Source: Streptomyces catenulae
GTDB taxonomy: Bacteria; Actinomycetota; Actinomycetes; Streptomycetales; Streptomycetaceae
Length of the DNA: 64,000 nt
Direction of reading: 5' to 3'
Assembly (NCBI RefSeq): GCF_000718015.1
Contig: NZ_JODY01000033.1
Location: forward strand, 1 to 64,000
Positions 37,653-46,581 of the stretch are shown piece after piece. Each line of letters starts with the position of its first letter. The stretch's first letter is position 1. The notes beneath the pieces are model-generated. The model saw only the letters and a list, made by a program, of their open reading frames with translations. It was not told the DNA's origin and did not search any database. The translations under genes and the position numbers were made by a program.

Positions 37653-38843
37653 GTGGAACTACCGCGCATCATCAGCGTCGACGACCATGTGATCGAGCCC
37701 GCGCACCTCTTCGAGACCTGGCTGCCGCGCCGCTACCGCGAGCGTGGCCCCCGGCCGCACACCGCGGGCATCGGCGAGCTGGCGTACGTCGCCGGGAAGT
37801 ACGTCATCACCATGGACCCCGACGGACCGCCGACCGACTGGTGGCTCTACGAGGACCTGAAGTTCCCGTACAAGCGGAACATCGCCGCCGTCGGCTTCGA
37901 CCGCGACGAGATGACGCTGGAGGGCATCACCCGCGAGGAGATGCGGCGCGGCTGCTGGGACCCGAAGGCGCGGCTGGCGGACATGGACCTCAACCACGTC
38001 GAGGCGTCGCTCTGCTTCCCGACCTTCCCGCGCTTCTGCGGCCAGACCTTCGCCGAGGCGCGGGACAAGGAGGTCGCCCTCGCCTGTGTGCGCGCGTACA
38101 ACGACTGGATGGTCGAGGAGTGGTGCGGGGACAGCGGCGGGCGGCTGATCCCGCTCTGTCTGATCCCGCTGTGGGACATCGACCTCGCCGTCGCCGAGAT
38201 CCGCCGGAACGCGGCCCGCGGGGTGCGCGCCGTGACGTTCTCCGAGATCCCCACCCACCTCGGGCTGCCGTCGATCCACTCCGGCTACTGGGACCCGTTC
38301 TTCGCGGTGTGCGAGGAGACCGGGACCGTCGTCAACATGCACATCGGGTCCAGCTCGCAGATGCCCGCCGCCTCCCCGGACGCGCCGCCCGCCGTTCAGG
38401 CGTCGCTCTCCTTCAACAACGCCATGGCGTCGATGATGGACTTCCTCTTCTCCGGCGTCCTGGTCCGCTTCCCGCGGCTCAAACTTGCCTACAGCGAGGG
38501 CCAGATGGGGTGGATCCCGTACGCCCTGGAGCGCGCCGACGACGTCTGGGAGGAGCACCGCGCCTGGGGCGGGGTGCGCGATCTGGTCCCCGAGCCGCCG
38601 TCCACGTACTACTACCGGCAGATCTTCTGCTGCTTCTTCCGTGACCGGCACGGCGTCGCGTCGCTGGACGTCGTCGGGCGGGACAACGCGACGTTCGAGA
38701 CCGACTACCCGCACGTCGACTCGACCTTCCCGCACACCGAGCAGGTCGCCCTCGACCATGTGCGGGGGCTCGACGAGACGACCGTGTACAAGCTGATGCG
38801 GGGCAACGCCATCCGCATGCTCGGCCTGGACCTGGACCGGTAG
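37653..38843 (+). CDS. Amidohydrolase-family (TIM-barrel) metal-dependent hydrolase
   Basis: A 396-residue protein of the amidohydrolase-2 group. The start IISVDDHVIEP supplies the first metal ligands, NMHIGSSSQMP a later His, and the end ATFETDYPHVDSTFPHT the final Asp. Members include decarboxylases and ring-opening hydrolases of aromatic or cyclic acids. Proteins of this kind recur in actinobacterial acyl-CoA and steroid catabolic clusters. The GTG at 37653 follows GAGGGG six bases away. It leads a tight operon with two acyl-CoA dehydrogenases under palindrome site 1. The exact reaction is unknown. Confidence 0.88.
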   Translation: MELPRIISVDDHVIEPAHLFETWLPRRYRERGPRPHTAGIGELAYVAGKYVITMDPDGPPTDWWLYEDLKFPYKRNIAAVGFDRDEMTLEGITREEMRRGCWDPKARLADMDLNHVEASLCFPTFPRFCGQTFAEARDKEVALACVRAYNDWMVEEWCGDSGGRLIPLCLIPLWDIDLAVAEIRRNAARGVRAVTFSEIPTHLGLPSIHSGYWDPFFAVCEETGTVVNMHIGSSSQMPAASPDAPPAVQASLSFNNAMASMMDFLFSGVLVRFPRLKLAYSEGQMGWIPYALERADDVWEEHRAWGGVRDLVPEPPSTYYYRQIFCCFFRDRHGVASLDVVGRDNATFETDYPHVDSTFPHTEQVALDHVRGLDETTVYKLMRGNAIRMLGLDLDR

Positions 38844-38851
38844 GCCCGCCC

Positions 38852-40006
38852 GTGGACCTCACCTACACGGACGAGGAGGAGGAGTTCCGCGCCGGGCTGC
38901 GCCGCTGGCTCGCCACCGCGCTCCCGACGCTCCCGCCACCCCCCGACCCGCACGACTGGCCGGGGCGCCGCGCCTACGACACCGCCTGGCAGCGGATGCT
39001 GTACGACGCCGGGTACGCGGGGCTGCACTGGCCCGCCGACGCGGGCGGGCGGGGCGCCACCCCGACCCAGCATCTGATCTTCCTGGAGGAGAGCGAGCTG
39101 GCCGGGGCGCCGTACGTCGGGGCGAACTTCGTCGGGCTGCTGCACGCCGGGCCGACACTCGCCGCCGAGGGGAGCGCGGCGCAGCGCGCCCGCTGGCTGC
39201 CGCCGATCCTGCGCGGCGACGAGATCTGGTGCCAGGGTTTCAGCGAACCGGACGCCGGATCGGACCTGGCCGCGCTGCGCACCCGCGCGGTCCGCGACGG
39301 CGACGACTACGTGGTGACCGGCAGCAAGATCTGGACCTCGCACGCCGAGGTCGCCGACTGGTGCGAACTCCTGGTCCGCACCGACCCGGACGCGCCCCGC
39401 CACCGCGGCATCACCTGGCTCGCCCTGCCGATGGACGCGCCCGGCGTGACCGTACGGCCGCTGCGCACGCTCGCCGGGTCCACCGAGTTCGCCGAGGTGT
39501 TCCTCGACGAGGTCCGCATCCCGGCGGCGTACCGGGTCGGGGCGGAGAACGACGGCTGGCGGGTCACGATGGTGACGCTCTCCTTCGAGCGCGGCACCGC
39601 CTTCGTCGGCGAGGTCGTCGCCTGCCGCCGGGTGCTGGGCGCGGTGGCCCGCACCGCCCGGGAGAACGGCCGCTGGGACGATGCGGTGCTGCGGCGGCGG
39701 CTGGGGCGGCTCGCCGCGGAGTTCACCGCGCTGTGGCGGCTCACCCAGTGGAACGTCAGCGCGGCCGAACGCGGCGGCGGGGTGCCGGGCGCCGGTGCCT
39801 CCGTCTTCAAGCTCCGCTACTCCCACGCCCGCCAGGAGCTGTACGACGCGGCGGCCGAGGTGCTGGGCGCCGGGGCGCTCGACACCGACCACGAATGGGT
39901 CGCCGCCCGCCTCTCCTCCCTCTCGTACACCATCGCGGCCGGGACCTCGCAGATTCAGCGGAACATCGTCGCCGAGCGGATCCTCGGCCTGCCGAAGGGG
40001 CGGTGA
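38852..40006 (+). CDS. Acyl-CoA dehydrogenase, first subunit of a pair
   Basis: A 384-residue FAD-dependent acyl-CoA dehydrogenase. It has the middle-domain motif WCQGFSEPDAGSDLAALRT, GSKIWTSHAEVADW, and the C-terminal IAAGTSQIQRNIVAERILGLP. It begins with GTG eight bases after the amidohydrolase stop and overlaps the next acyl-CoA dehydrogenase by four bases. Such adjacent pairs in actinobacteria usually form alpha2-beta2 heterotetramers acting on bulky, side-chain-carrying CoA esters (the FadE26/27 and FadE28/29 type). The substrate here is not known. Confidence 0.92.
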   Translation: MDLTYTDEEEEFRAGLRRWLATALPTLPPPPDPHDWPGRRAYDTAWQRMLYDAGYAGLHWPADAGGRGATPTQHLIFLEESELAGAPYVGANFVGLLHAGPTLAAEGSAAQRARWLPPILRGDEIWCQGFSEPDAGSDLAALRTRAVRDGDDYVVTGSKIWTSHAEVADWCELLVRTDPDAPRHRGITWLALPMDAPGVTVRPLRTLAGSTEFAEVFLDEVRIPAAYRVGAENDGWRVTMVTLSFERGTAFVGEVVACRRVLGAVARTARENGRWDDAVLRRRLGRLAAEFTALWRLTQWNVSAAERGGGVPGAGASVFKLRYSHARQELYDAAAEVLGAGALDTDHEWVAARLSSLSYTIAAGTSQIQRNIVAERILGLPKGR

Positions 40007-40974
40007 GCGCGGCCGTGGACTTCCGACTCACCAAGGAACAGGGCGAGTTGCAAGACGGGATGCGGGCGTTGCTGGCCGGGCGGTTCGGCCCCGAGCGGCT
40101 GCGCGCGGCCGTCGCGGAACCGGCCCCGGACCGTGCGCTCTGGCGCGAGCTGGGCGCGGCCGGACTCTTCGCGCTGCGGCTGCCGGAGGCGGACGGCGGC
40201 GTCGGGCTCGGACTGCCCGAGGCGGTGCTGCTCTTCGAGGAGACCGGCCGGGCGCTGCTCCCCGGCCCGCTGGTCGCCTGCCATCTGCTGGCCGGACGGC
40301 TCGACGGCGTCGCCACCGGGGAGCGCCTCGTCGGCCTGGCCCAGGCGCCGGGCGGGCCGGGGCTGTGGGAACACCCGGACGAATGCGCGGAGTTGGTGGT
40401 GCTGCCGGACCGCGCGGACGGGCCCGTACGGGTGTTCCGGCCGGACGGCGCGGCGGACGCCCCGCGCCCCTCCTCCGTCGATCCGCTGACGCCGCTGGCC
40501 CGGGTGCCCGAGGGCGGCGGGCGGGCGCTGCCGGGGCCCGCGGTGGACGTGCGCCGGATGCGCCGGGAGGCGGCGCTGCTCACCGCCGCGCAACAGCTCG
40601 GCAGCGCGGCGCGCACGGTCGGGAAAGCCGTGGCGTACGCCCGCGTCCGCGAGCAGTTCGGGGCGCCGATCGGCGCGTTCCAGGCGGTGAAGCATCTGTG
40701 CGCCGGAATGCTGGTACGGGCCGAGACGGCGCGCGCCGCGGTGTACGCGGCGGCGGTCACCGAGAGCGAGGACGAGGTCTGCGCGGCGAAGCTGCTCGCC
40801 GACGACGCGGCGGTGCGTAACGCCCGCGACTGTCTGCAAGTGCACGGCGGCATGGGATTCACCTGGGAGGCGGAGATCCATCTCCACCTCAAGCGGGCGT
40901 GGTGGCGTGCGGAGTGCTGGGGTGGCGCGCGGGAGACGGAGGAACGGCTGGCGGCCGGCCTGCTGACCGGATGA
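40003..40974 (+). CDS. Acyl-CoA dehydrogenase, second (smaller) subunit of the pair
   Basis: A 323-residue acyl-CoA dehydrogenase with a short middle domain. It shows LTKEQGELQDGMRALLAGRF at the start, YARVREQFGAPIGAFQAVKHLCAGM, and LQVHGGMGFTWEAEIHLHLKRA at the end. It starts with GTG overlapping the stop of the previous gene (GTGA), so the two should be made in equal amounts. The reduced size and the pairing fit the partner subunit of a heteromeric dehydrogenase. Confidence 0.91.
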   Translation: MSAAVDFRLTKEQGELQDGMRALLAGRFGPERLRAAVAEPAPDRALWRELGAAGLFALRLPEADGGVGLGLPEAVLLFEETGRALLPGPLVACHLLAGRLDGVATGERLVGLAQAPGGPGLWEHPDECAELVVLPDRADGPVRVFRPDGAADAPRPSSVDPLTPLARVPEGGGRALPGPAVDVRRMRREAALLTAAQQLGSAARTVGKAVAYARVREQFGAPIGAFQAVKHLCAGMLVRAETARAAVYAAAVTESEDEVCAAKLLADDAAVRNARDCLQVHGGMGFTWEAEIHLHLKRAWWRAECWGGARETEERLAAGLLTG

Positions 40975-41269
40975 TGTCCGGAGCGGGCGCAAGGGATGTC
41001 AGCTTCTTGCAGCCGATGCGCGAAATGTCGGTTCCGGTACGCAGATTCGGTCACGGAGCGTCGATATCGGGTTGTGTCCTGAGCGTGACTCGTCACACGG
41101 GGGAGTCGGCGGTCCGCTCGGGTACGCTCGCTCGGGTGCGAGTGGTTCTGTGGCGCAATGATCACGGTGCCGTCGGTGAGGCGGCTCCGGGATACGGAGT
41201 GCGCCGCCCTCGCACTGGGCGCGGAGGTCGGTTTCCGCGTGTTCGACTCCCCCAAAAAGTGCGTCGCAC

Positions 41270-41288
41270 AGTATGCAACACGCATACT
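41270..41288. promoter_or_regulatory. Inverted repeat AGTATGC-aacac-GCATACT
   Basis: Perfect 7-bp arms with a five-base spacer, 136 bp before the ATPase start and close to short AT-rich stretches. It is a candidate operator; the binding protein is unknown. Confidence 0.6.
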
Positions 41289-41356
41289 CCCTTGCGCTGG
41301 AATATGCCCGAAGCGCTTGTTGCCGTGACGGAACGTCAACCATGCTGGGAGTCGGT

Positions 41357-41377
41357 GAGGTCACGCACCGTGACCTC
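41357..41377. promoter_or_regulatory. Inverted repeat GAGGTCACG-cac-CGTGACCTC
   Basis: Perfect 9-bp arms with a three-base spacer, 46 bp before the ATPase start. It may be an operator or, if transcribed, a stable hairpin in the mRNA leader. Confidence 0.7.
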
Positions 41378-41423
41378 GTGGAGGCGCAAGGCGAAGTTTC
41401 CGCCGGTTCGGATGGTGTGAGCG

Positions 41424-41906
41424 GTGCAGGTGCTTCAGATGCAGTTGGAGGTACGCCCCGACCCCGCTGAGGTGGGGCGGGCCCGGCGGTGGGCCAGGTC
41501 GCGGCTGGCCGGGTCGGGGATAGGCGTCGACGAGCCGCTGTCCGAGACGCTGATCCTGCTGATCTCGGAGCTGGTCACCAACGCCGTGGTCCACACGGGC
41601 ACCGGCGCCGTGCTGCGTATGTGCTTCTCCGGCTCCGGCGCCGTGGCGGGGACGGTGCGGGTGGAGGTCGCCGATTCCAGCGCCCGGCCGCCGCGCCCCC
41701 GGCACGCCGACGGCGACGACACCCACGGCCGGGGGCTGGAGCTGGTCGACGGGCTCGCCGACCGCTGGGGCTGGCAGCCCGAGGGCGCCGGGAAGCGCAT
41801 CTGGTGCGAGGTGGACCGCGCCCGACCGCTGCCGTTCGCCCCGGAGGGTCAGGACGCCTCGTACGCCCCCGGCTCCGCGTGCCGCGTCACCCATCACGCC
41901 GTCTGA
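41424..41906 (+). CDS. RsbW-like ATP-binding protein (anti-sigma kinase fold)
   Basis: A 160-residue GHKL ATPase of the HATPase_c_2 group. The N box is ISELVTNAVVHTG and the G box region is THGRGLELVDGLADRWG. Streptomyces has many such small proteins; some are anti-sigma factors that phosphorylate an anti-anti-sigma partner, while most are unassigned. No sigma factor or STAS partner is adjacent. The start GTG follows a GGTGTGAG stretch, a weak site. Two perfect inverted repeats upstream suggest specific control. Confidence 0.85.
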   Translation: MQVLQMQLEVRPDPAEVGRARRWARSRLAGSGIGVDEPLSETLILLISELVTNAVVHTGTGAVLRMCFSGSGAVAGTVRVEVADSSARPPRPRHADGDDTHGRGLELVDGLADRWGWQPEGAGKRIWCEVDRARPLPFAPEGQDASYAPGSACRVTHHAV

Positions 41907-41975
41907 CGCCGGGCCGCCCGCGGGCCGCGGCCCGGGTGGGCGGCGGTCCGTCGTTCCGGCGCGCGCCCGGGCCGG

Positions 41976-42902
41976 TCAGAGCAGCGCGACGGGGGCCACG
42001 GGGGCGCCCGCGCCGCCGGTGAAGGGTTCGGCGACGGCGGACAGCAGGAAGGTGTGGCGGCCCAGCTCCGCGCAGGTCGTCGACAGCTCCTCCAGGTTCC
42101 AGTTCTGGCCCTGGAGCATGCCCATCTCCACCAGGTGCAGCGCATGCACCGCCAGCCACGCGCCCTCGATCTCCGGCGGGAAGATCTCGAACGTCAGGGT
42201 GTCGTTGGCGACCGCCGCCACGTCCCGCTCGTGGAACCACCGCGGGGTGTGCACCGACAGCCCCGGCGACGGGAACGCGTACGCCTCCCGCTCGCCCGCC
42301 AGATAGCGCCGGAGCTGCCCGGTGCGCACCAGCACCACATCGCCCGCCCGCACCCGGACGCCCGCCAACTCCTCGGCGGCGTCCAGGTCTTCGGGGGTGA
42401 CGGCGTGGCCGTCGGGCAGCCGGTCGGCGCCGTGGGCGCGGGCCACGTCGAGCAGGACGCCGCGGGAGACGACCGGCGGCAGCTTCTCGACGCCGAGGGC
42501 GGTGGCCCCGGCGTGTGCGGTGACGGTGTCGGCGGGGCGCCCGTTGTAGAGCCGCCCGGCGTACGAGACATGCGTCAGGCCGTCCCAGTGGGTGGCGGCC
42601 TGGAGGCCCATGGTGACCGCGTCGTCCGAGGTGGCGACGGTGCCCGGGCCGAACAGTTCGTGGTGGACGGCGGTCATGGTGTGCAGCGGGTTGATCCGGC
42701 CGGGGATCGCGCCGGTCTGGACGCCGTCGTGGCGCAGCGGCAGCGCGAGCGGGACGCGGTGGCCGTCGCGCACCTCCGCGGCGGCGGCCCGGACGGTCTC
42801 CTCGGTGATCAGGTTGAGGGTGCCGATCTCGTCGTCCGGCCCCCAGCGGCCCCAGTTGTTCACCCGGCGGGCGAGGTCGTGGAATTCCTGCGGCAGCGGC
42901 AC
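41976..42902 (-). CDS. Cyclase-family (kynurenine formamidase-like) metal hydrolase
   Basis: A 308-residue cyclase/putative polyketide-cyclase family protein. The metal motif region is THWDGLTHVSYAGRLYNG, a variant of the HxGTHxDxPxH signature in which the second half is degenerate. The start NNWGRWGPDDEIGTLNLIT is typical of the subgroup. Such proteins hydrolyse amides or lactones in ring-cleavage pathways. GTG 42902 is preceded by GGGAGGG. It is divergent from the SDR gene, and palindrome site 2 lies between the two starts. Confidence 0.87.
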   Translation of the reverse strand: MPLPQEFHDLARRVNNWGRWGPDDEIGTLNLITEETVRAAAAEVRDGHRVPLALPLRHDGVQTGAIPGRINPLHTMTAVHHELFGPGTVATSDDAVTMGLQAATHWDGLTHVSYAGRLYNGRPADTVTAHAGATALGVEKLPPVVSRGVLLDVARAHGADRLPDGHAVTPEDLDAAEELAGVRVRAGDVVLVRTGQLRRYLAGEREAYAFPSPGLSVHTPRWFHERDVAAVANDTLTFEIFPPEIEGAWLAVHALHLVEMGMLQGQNWNLEELSTTCAELGRHTFLLSAVAEPFTGGAGAPVAPVALL

Positions 42903-42960
42903 GGGCCCTCCCGGTGGGTTCGGCCCGGGGTCTTGTGTTCGTCCCGGGACTGCTCAAAAA

Positions 42961-42977
42961 TCTAACGATCCGTCAGA
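42961..42977. promoter_or_regulatory. TetR-type palindrome, site 2 (cyclase / SDR divergent promoters)
   Basis: TCTAACG-atc-CGTCAGA: one arm base differs from the shared palindrome. It lies 20 bp before the SDR start and 58 bp before the divergent cyclase start, so one bound dimer could control both. Confidence 0.78.
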
Positions 42978-42997
42978 AACTTTGGGAGGGTCGCGAC

Positions 42998-43909
42998 ATG
43001 GGCAACTTCTTGGTCGGCAAGGTGATCGCCGTCACGGGGGCGGGGCGCGGCATCGGCCGGGCGGTCGCCCTCGCCTGCGCCGCCCACGGCGCCCGCGTCG
43101 TCGTCAACGACTACGGCGTCTCCGTCGAGGGCGGCGAGCCGAGCAGCGAGGTCGCGGCGGCGGTCACCGAGGAGATCACCGCGGCGGGCGGCGAGGCGGT
43201 CGCGGCCGCCGACGACGTCGCGACGATGGCGGGCGGAGCGCGGATCGTCGACACCGCGCTGGAGCGCTACGGACGCCTCGACGGGGTGGTCTGCGTCGCC
43301 GGGATCCTGCGCGAGCGGATGCTCTTCAACATGACCGAGGAGGAGTGGGACCCGGTGGTCGCCACCCACCTCAAGGGCACCTTCACCCTCTTCCGCGCCG
43401 CCAGTGCCGTCATGCGCAAACAGCGCTCCGGCACCCTCATCGGCTTCACCAGCGGCAACCACCAGGGCAGCGTGGCGCAGGCCAACTACGCCTCGGCGAA
43501 GGGCGGCATCATCTCGCTGGTGCGCAGCGCCGCGCTGGGGCTGCACAAGTACGGCGTGACCGCCAACGCGGTGGCGCCCGTCGCGCGCACCCGGATGTCG
43601 GCGAACGTGCCCATGGAGCTGACGGAGATCGGCGAGCCCGAGGACGTCGCCGCGTTCGTCGTCTACCTGCTCAGCGACCGGGCCCGGGAGCAGAAGATCA
43701 CCGGGCAGGTCTACACCGTCGCGGGCCCCAAGATCGCCCTCTGGGCCCAGCCCCGCGAGGTGCGCGCCGCCTACAGCGCCGACGGCTGGAGCCCGGAGAA
43801 GCTGGCCGCGTCCCTGCCGGTGACCCTCGGCACGGACCCGATGCCGATGCTGGCGCAGCTGGAGGCGATGGCGGCAGCGGCGGCCAAGGGCGAGCGGCCC
43901 AACGGCTGA
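42998..43909 (+). CDS. Short-chain dehydrogenase of the acyl-CoA/steroid type
   Basis: A 303-residue SDR. VIAVTGAGRGIGRAVALAC is the cofactor motif, with ARVVVNDYGVS (the Asp of NAD-preferring enzymes). The catalytic residues are in FTSGN and NYASAKGG. The C-terminal extension WAQPREVRAAYSADGWSPEKLA is typical of SDRs related to 17-beta-HSD4-type 3-hydroxyacyl-CoA dehydrogenases, which fits a beta-oxidation-like step. A GGGAGG site precedes ATG 42998. It is followed, 140 bp on, by a zinc alcohol dehydrogenase and probably cotranscribed with it. Confidence 0.9.
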   Translation: MGNFLVGKVIAVTGAGRGIGRAVALACAAHGARVVVNDYGVSVEGGEPSSEVAAAVTEEITAAGGEAVAAADDVATMAGGARIVDTALERYGRLDGVVCVAGILRERMLFNMTEEEWDPVVATHLKGTFTLFRAASAVMRKQRSGTLIGFTSGNHQGSVAQANYASAKGGIISLVRSAALGLHKYGVTANAVAPVARTRMSANVPMELTEIGEPEDVAAFVVYLLSDRAREQKITGQVYTVAGPKIALWAQPREVRAAYSADGWSPEKLAASLPVTLGTDPMPMLAQLEAMAAAAAKGERPNG

Positions 43910-44049
43910 GACCGGTACGGGTGCGGGGCGGCGCGCGGGGCGGCGGGGCGGCGCGCCCGCCGCCCCGCGGCCGTGCCTCCGGCCCGCCCGCCCTGTCCGT
44001 CCCGCCCCGTCCCCGCCCCGGTCCGGGCGGCCGATCCACGGAGGTTGTG

Positions 44050-45123
44050 ATGAGAGGCGTCATCTTCGACGGTGAGAAGCCCCGGGTCGTCGACGACCTG
44101 GAGGTGCGCGACCCCGGACCCGGTGAGGTGCTGGTCGCCGTCCGGGCGGCCGGGCTGTGCCACAGCGATCTGTCGGTCGTCGACGGCACGATCCCCTTCC
44201 CGGCGCCGCTGGTGCTCGGGCACGAGGGCGCCGGGGTGGTGGAGGCGGTCGGCCCGGGCGTCGGCCATGTCGAGCCGGGGGACCAGGTGGCGCTGTCCAC
44301 GCTGGCCAACTGCGGGGCGTGCGCGGAGTGCGACCGGGGGCGGCCGACGATGTGCCGCAAGGCGATCGGGATGCCCGGCACGCCGTTCCGGTGGCGGGGT
44401 ACGCCGCTGTACCAGTTCGCGTCGAACTCGGCGTTCGCGGAGCGCACCGTCGTCAAGGCGGTCCAGGCGGTGAAGATCTCGCCGCACATCCCGGCGGCGT
44501 CCGCGGCGCTCATCGGCTGCTCGGTGCTGACCGGCGTCGGCGCGGTGCTCAACCGCGCCAAGGTGGACCGCGGCGACTCGGTGGTGGTCATCGGCGCGGG
44601 CGGGGTCGGCCTCAACGTCCTCCAGGGCGCCCGGCTCGCCGGTGCCTCGGTGATCGTCGCGGTGGACGCCAACCCGGCGAAGGAGGCGCGGGCCCGGCAG
44701 TTCGGCGCCACCCACTTCATCGACGCCTCCGCGGTGCCCGACAGCGTCAAGGCGGTGAAGGCGGTGCTGCCGACCGGCGCCGACCACGCCTTCGAGTGCG
44801 TGGGCTCCACCCGCCTCATCCGGCAGGCGGTGGACCTGCTGGACCGGCACGGCCAGGCGGTGCTGCTGGGCGTCCCGCCCGCCACCGCCGAGGCGTCGTT
44901 CCTGGTGTCGTCGATGTATCTCGACAAGGCGATCCTGGGCTGCCGCTACGGCTCCGCCCGCCCGCAGCGCGACATCGCCCTCTACGCCCGCCTCTACCGC
45001 GAGGGCCGGCTCCTCCTCGACGAACTGGTCAGCGCGGAGTACCCGGTGGAGGAGTTCGCCCGGGCGGCGGACGACGCCCACCACGGGCGGGTGGCGCGCG
45101 GGGTGCTGGTCTTCCCGGGGTGA
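44050..45123 (+). CDS. Zinc-dependent alcohol dehydrogenase (MDR family)
   Basis: A 357-residue medium-chain dehydrogenase. The catalytic zinc ligands are in GLCHSD and GHEGAG, the structural zinc Cys cluster is NCGACAECDRGRPTMC, and the coenzyme motif is VVIGAGGVGLNVLQGARLAGA with VAVDANPAK (Asp, NAD preference). It is close to class III-like and actinobacterial AdhD-type enzymes. In this setting it probably oxidises an alcohol intermediate or product. No palindrome lies directly upstream, so it likely belongs to the SDR operon. Confidence 0.91.
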   Translation: MRGVIFDGEKPRVVDDLEVRDPGPGEVLVAVRAAGLCHSDLSVVDGTIPFPAPLVLGHEGAGVVEAVGPGVGHVEPGDQVALSTLANCGACAECDRGRPTMCRKAIGMPGTPFRWRGTPLYQFASNSAFAERTVVKAVQAVKISPHIPAASAALIGCSVLTGVGAVLNRAKVDRGDSVVVIGAGGVGLNVLQGARLAGASVIVAVDANPAKEARARQFGATHFIDASAVPDSVKAVKAVLPTGADHAFECVGSTRLIRQAVDLLDRHGQAVLLGVPPATAEASFLVSSMYLDKAILGCRYGSARPQRDIALYARLYREGRLLLDELVSAEYPVEEFARAADDAHHGRVARGVLVFPG

Positions 45124-45167
45124 GGCGCGCGGTGGGGGCGCGGGCCACCCGGCCCGCGCCCCCGCGC

Positions 45168-45800
45168 TCACGCCTCCCGGAAGGTCCCGAAGGCCCCGCG
45201 GTGGAAGAGGAGCGGACCGTCGGCCGCCGCCGTCGCGTCCGTCCCCAGGGCCTCGACCCGGCCCACGACGACGAGATGGTCGCCGCCGGTGTGCACCGCG
45301 TGGACGGTGCAGTCGATCCAGGCGGGCACGGCGTCGAGCCGGGGCGCGCCGGTCACCGGCGCGGGCGTGTGCCGCACCCCGGCGAACTTGTCGGCCCCGC
45401 TGACCGCGAACGCCCGGCACAGCGCGCCCTGCCCGGCGCCCAGCACATTGACGCAGAAGACCCCGGCGCGGGCGATCCGCGGCCAGGTCGTCGACGTACG
45501 GGCCACCATGAACGTCACCAGCGGCGGGTCCAGGGAGAGCGAGGCGAAGGACTGGCAGGCGAAACCGGCCGGTCCGGTGGCGCCCTCGGCCGGGGCGGGC
45601 GCGGTGATCACGGTGACGCCGCTGGCGAAGTGCCCCAGGGCGGCGCGGAACGCGGCCGGATCGCACGGTGCGCGCTCCCCGTCGCGTACCGCCCGCAGTG
45701 GTCGCCGAGGGGCGGTTCCCGGCGCGGGTGCCGCGGTCGTGGCGCCGGTCGAACGCAGATAGCGGACGGCCGCGGCCGCCATTCCCGCATGTCCCATCAT
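45168..45800 (-). CDS. Flavin reductase-like protein (HsaB/HpaC family)
   Basis: A 210-residue FMN-binding protein with the family blocks FRAALGHFASGVTVIT, GFACQSFASLSLDPPLVTFMVARTSTTWPRI and FCVNVLGAGQ. HsaB, which reduces flavin for the steroid-ring hydroxylase HsaA, is the nearest family I recall. It would supply reduced flavin to a two-component monooxygenase, but no oxygenase gene is present in the window. The start is uncertain among ATGs at 45800, 45797 and 45782; GAGG lies just upstream of the first two. Palindrome site 3 is 14 bp before the first. Confidence 0.88.
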   Translation of the reverse strand: MMGHAGMAAAAVRYLRSTGATTAAPAPGTAPRRPLRAVRDGERAPCDPAAFRAALGHFASGVTVITAPAPAEGATGPAGFACQSFASLSLDPPLVTFMVARTSTTWPRIARAGVFCVNVLGAGQGALCRAFAVSGADKFAGVRHTPAPVTGAPRLDAVPAWIDCTVHAVHTGGDHLVVVGRVEALGTDATAAADGPLLFHRGAFGTFREA

Positions 45801-45813
45801 GGCCTCATTGAAG

Positions 45814-45830
45814 CTGACGCTACGTCAGAT
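45814..45830. promoter_or_regulatory. TetR-type palindrome, site 3 (flavin reductase)
   Basis: CTGACG-cta-CGTCAG, perfect 6-bp arms, followed by AT as in several other sites. It lies immediately upstream of the flavin reductase start on the minus strand and about 195 bp before the ECF sigma gene on the plus strand. Confidence 0.85.
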
Positions 45831-46024
45831 GTGAAGCGTTCCGGTGCGCCATGAGGTGCTGGGGAAAAGGGAGTTGACCCTCACGGGTGGTTTGGCGGAC
45901 CCGGGGCGGCGAACGCCGGGCATTTTCGGCCGACGGCCCGCAACGGCCTGATTTGCTGCCCACCGTGCGGGTAGCGTCCACCCCGGCCGCGACCGTGACC
46001 GAGCAACGGGGGAGGTTCCGGTAC

Positions 46025-46581
46025 ATGGCCGATGTGATGCCGTCATCGTCCGCGTCCGCCGCACCACCGACCTTCGACGACGTCTTCTGCGGGCTGCTGC
46101 CGCGCCTCTACCGGCGCGCCGTGATGCTGGCGGGCTCGCGCCACTCCGCGGAGGACGTGGTGCACGAGACCTACCTCAAGCTCGCCCAGCGCCCCCAGCG
46201 CTTTCTCGCCCATCCGGAGCCGTACGCCTATGCGTTCACCACCGCGCTCAACATCGCCCGCGACGCGTACCGCAGGAACGGCCGGCAGGTGCCGGTCGAC
46301 GCCGTCGAGGGCTTCGCGGAGGAGAGCGCCCCGGTGGACGCCGCGGGGTGGGACGGCGGGCTGGAGCGCCGCCACGCCGAGCTGGAGGCGGTACGGATGC
46401 TGGGCATGCTCACCCACCGGCAGGCGGGCATCGTCATCCTCGTCGACCTCGACGGCTACACCCTCGACCAGGCCGCCAAGATCCTGAAGGTGCACCGCGG
46501 AACGGCCGCCCGGCACCGGGCCCGCGCCCTGGACAGGCTCCGCGCCCACCTCGTTGAATCGGCCCGGGGACGGGCGGGGAG

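Larger units (their letters stand above)
40975..41423. other. Control region upstream of the RsbW-like ATPase gene
   Basis: About 450 bp with lower GC than its surroundings and no convincing gene. Frames of 120-170 codons exist on both strands but lack domain features. It carries two perfect inverted repeats, at 41270-41288 and 41357-41377, listed separately. Confidence 0.7.

Noticed and set aside
41221..41262. tRNA-like T-loop sequence (GTTCGACTCC)
   Set aside because: The flanking bases do not form a T-stem, and no acceptor, D or anticodon arm can be folded upstream.
40999..41364. 121-codon minus-strand frame in the ATPase upstream region
   Set aside because: No ribosome-binding site, no domain, and it spans two inverted repeats in a lower-GC control region.
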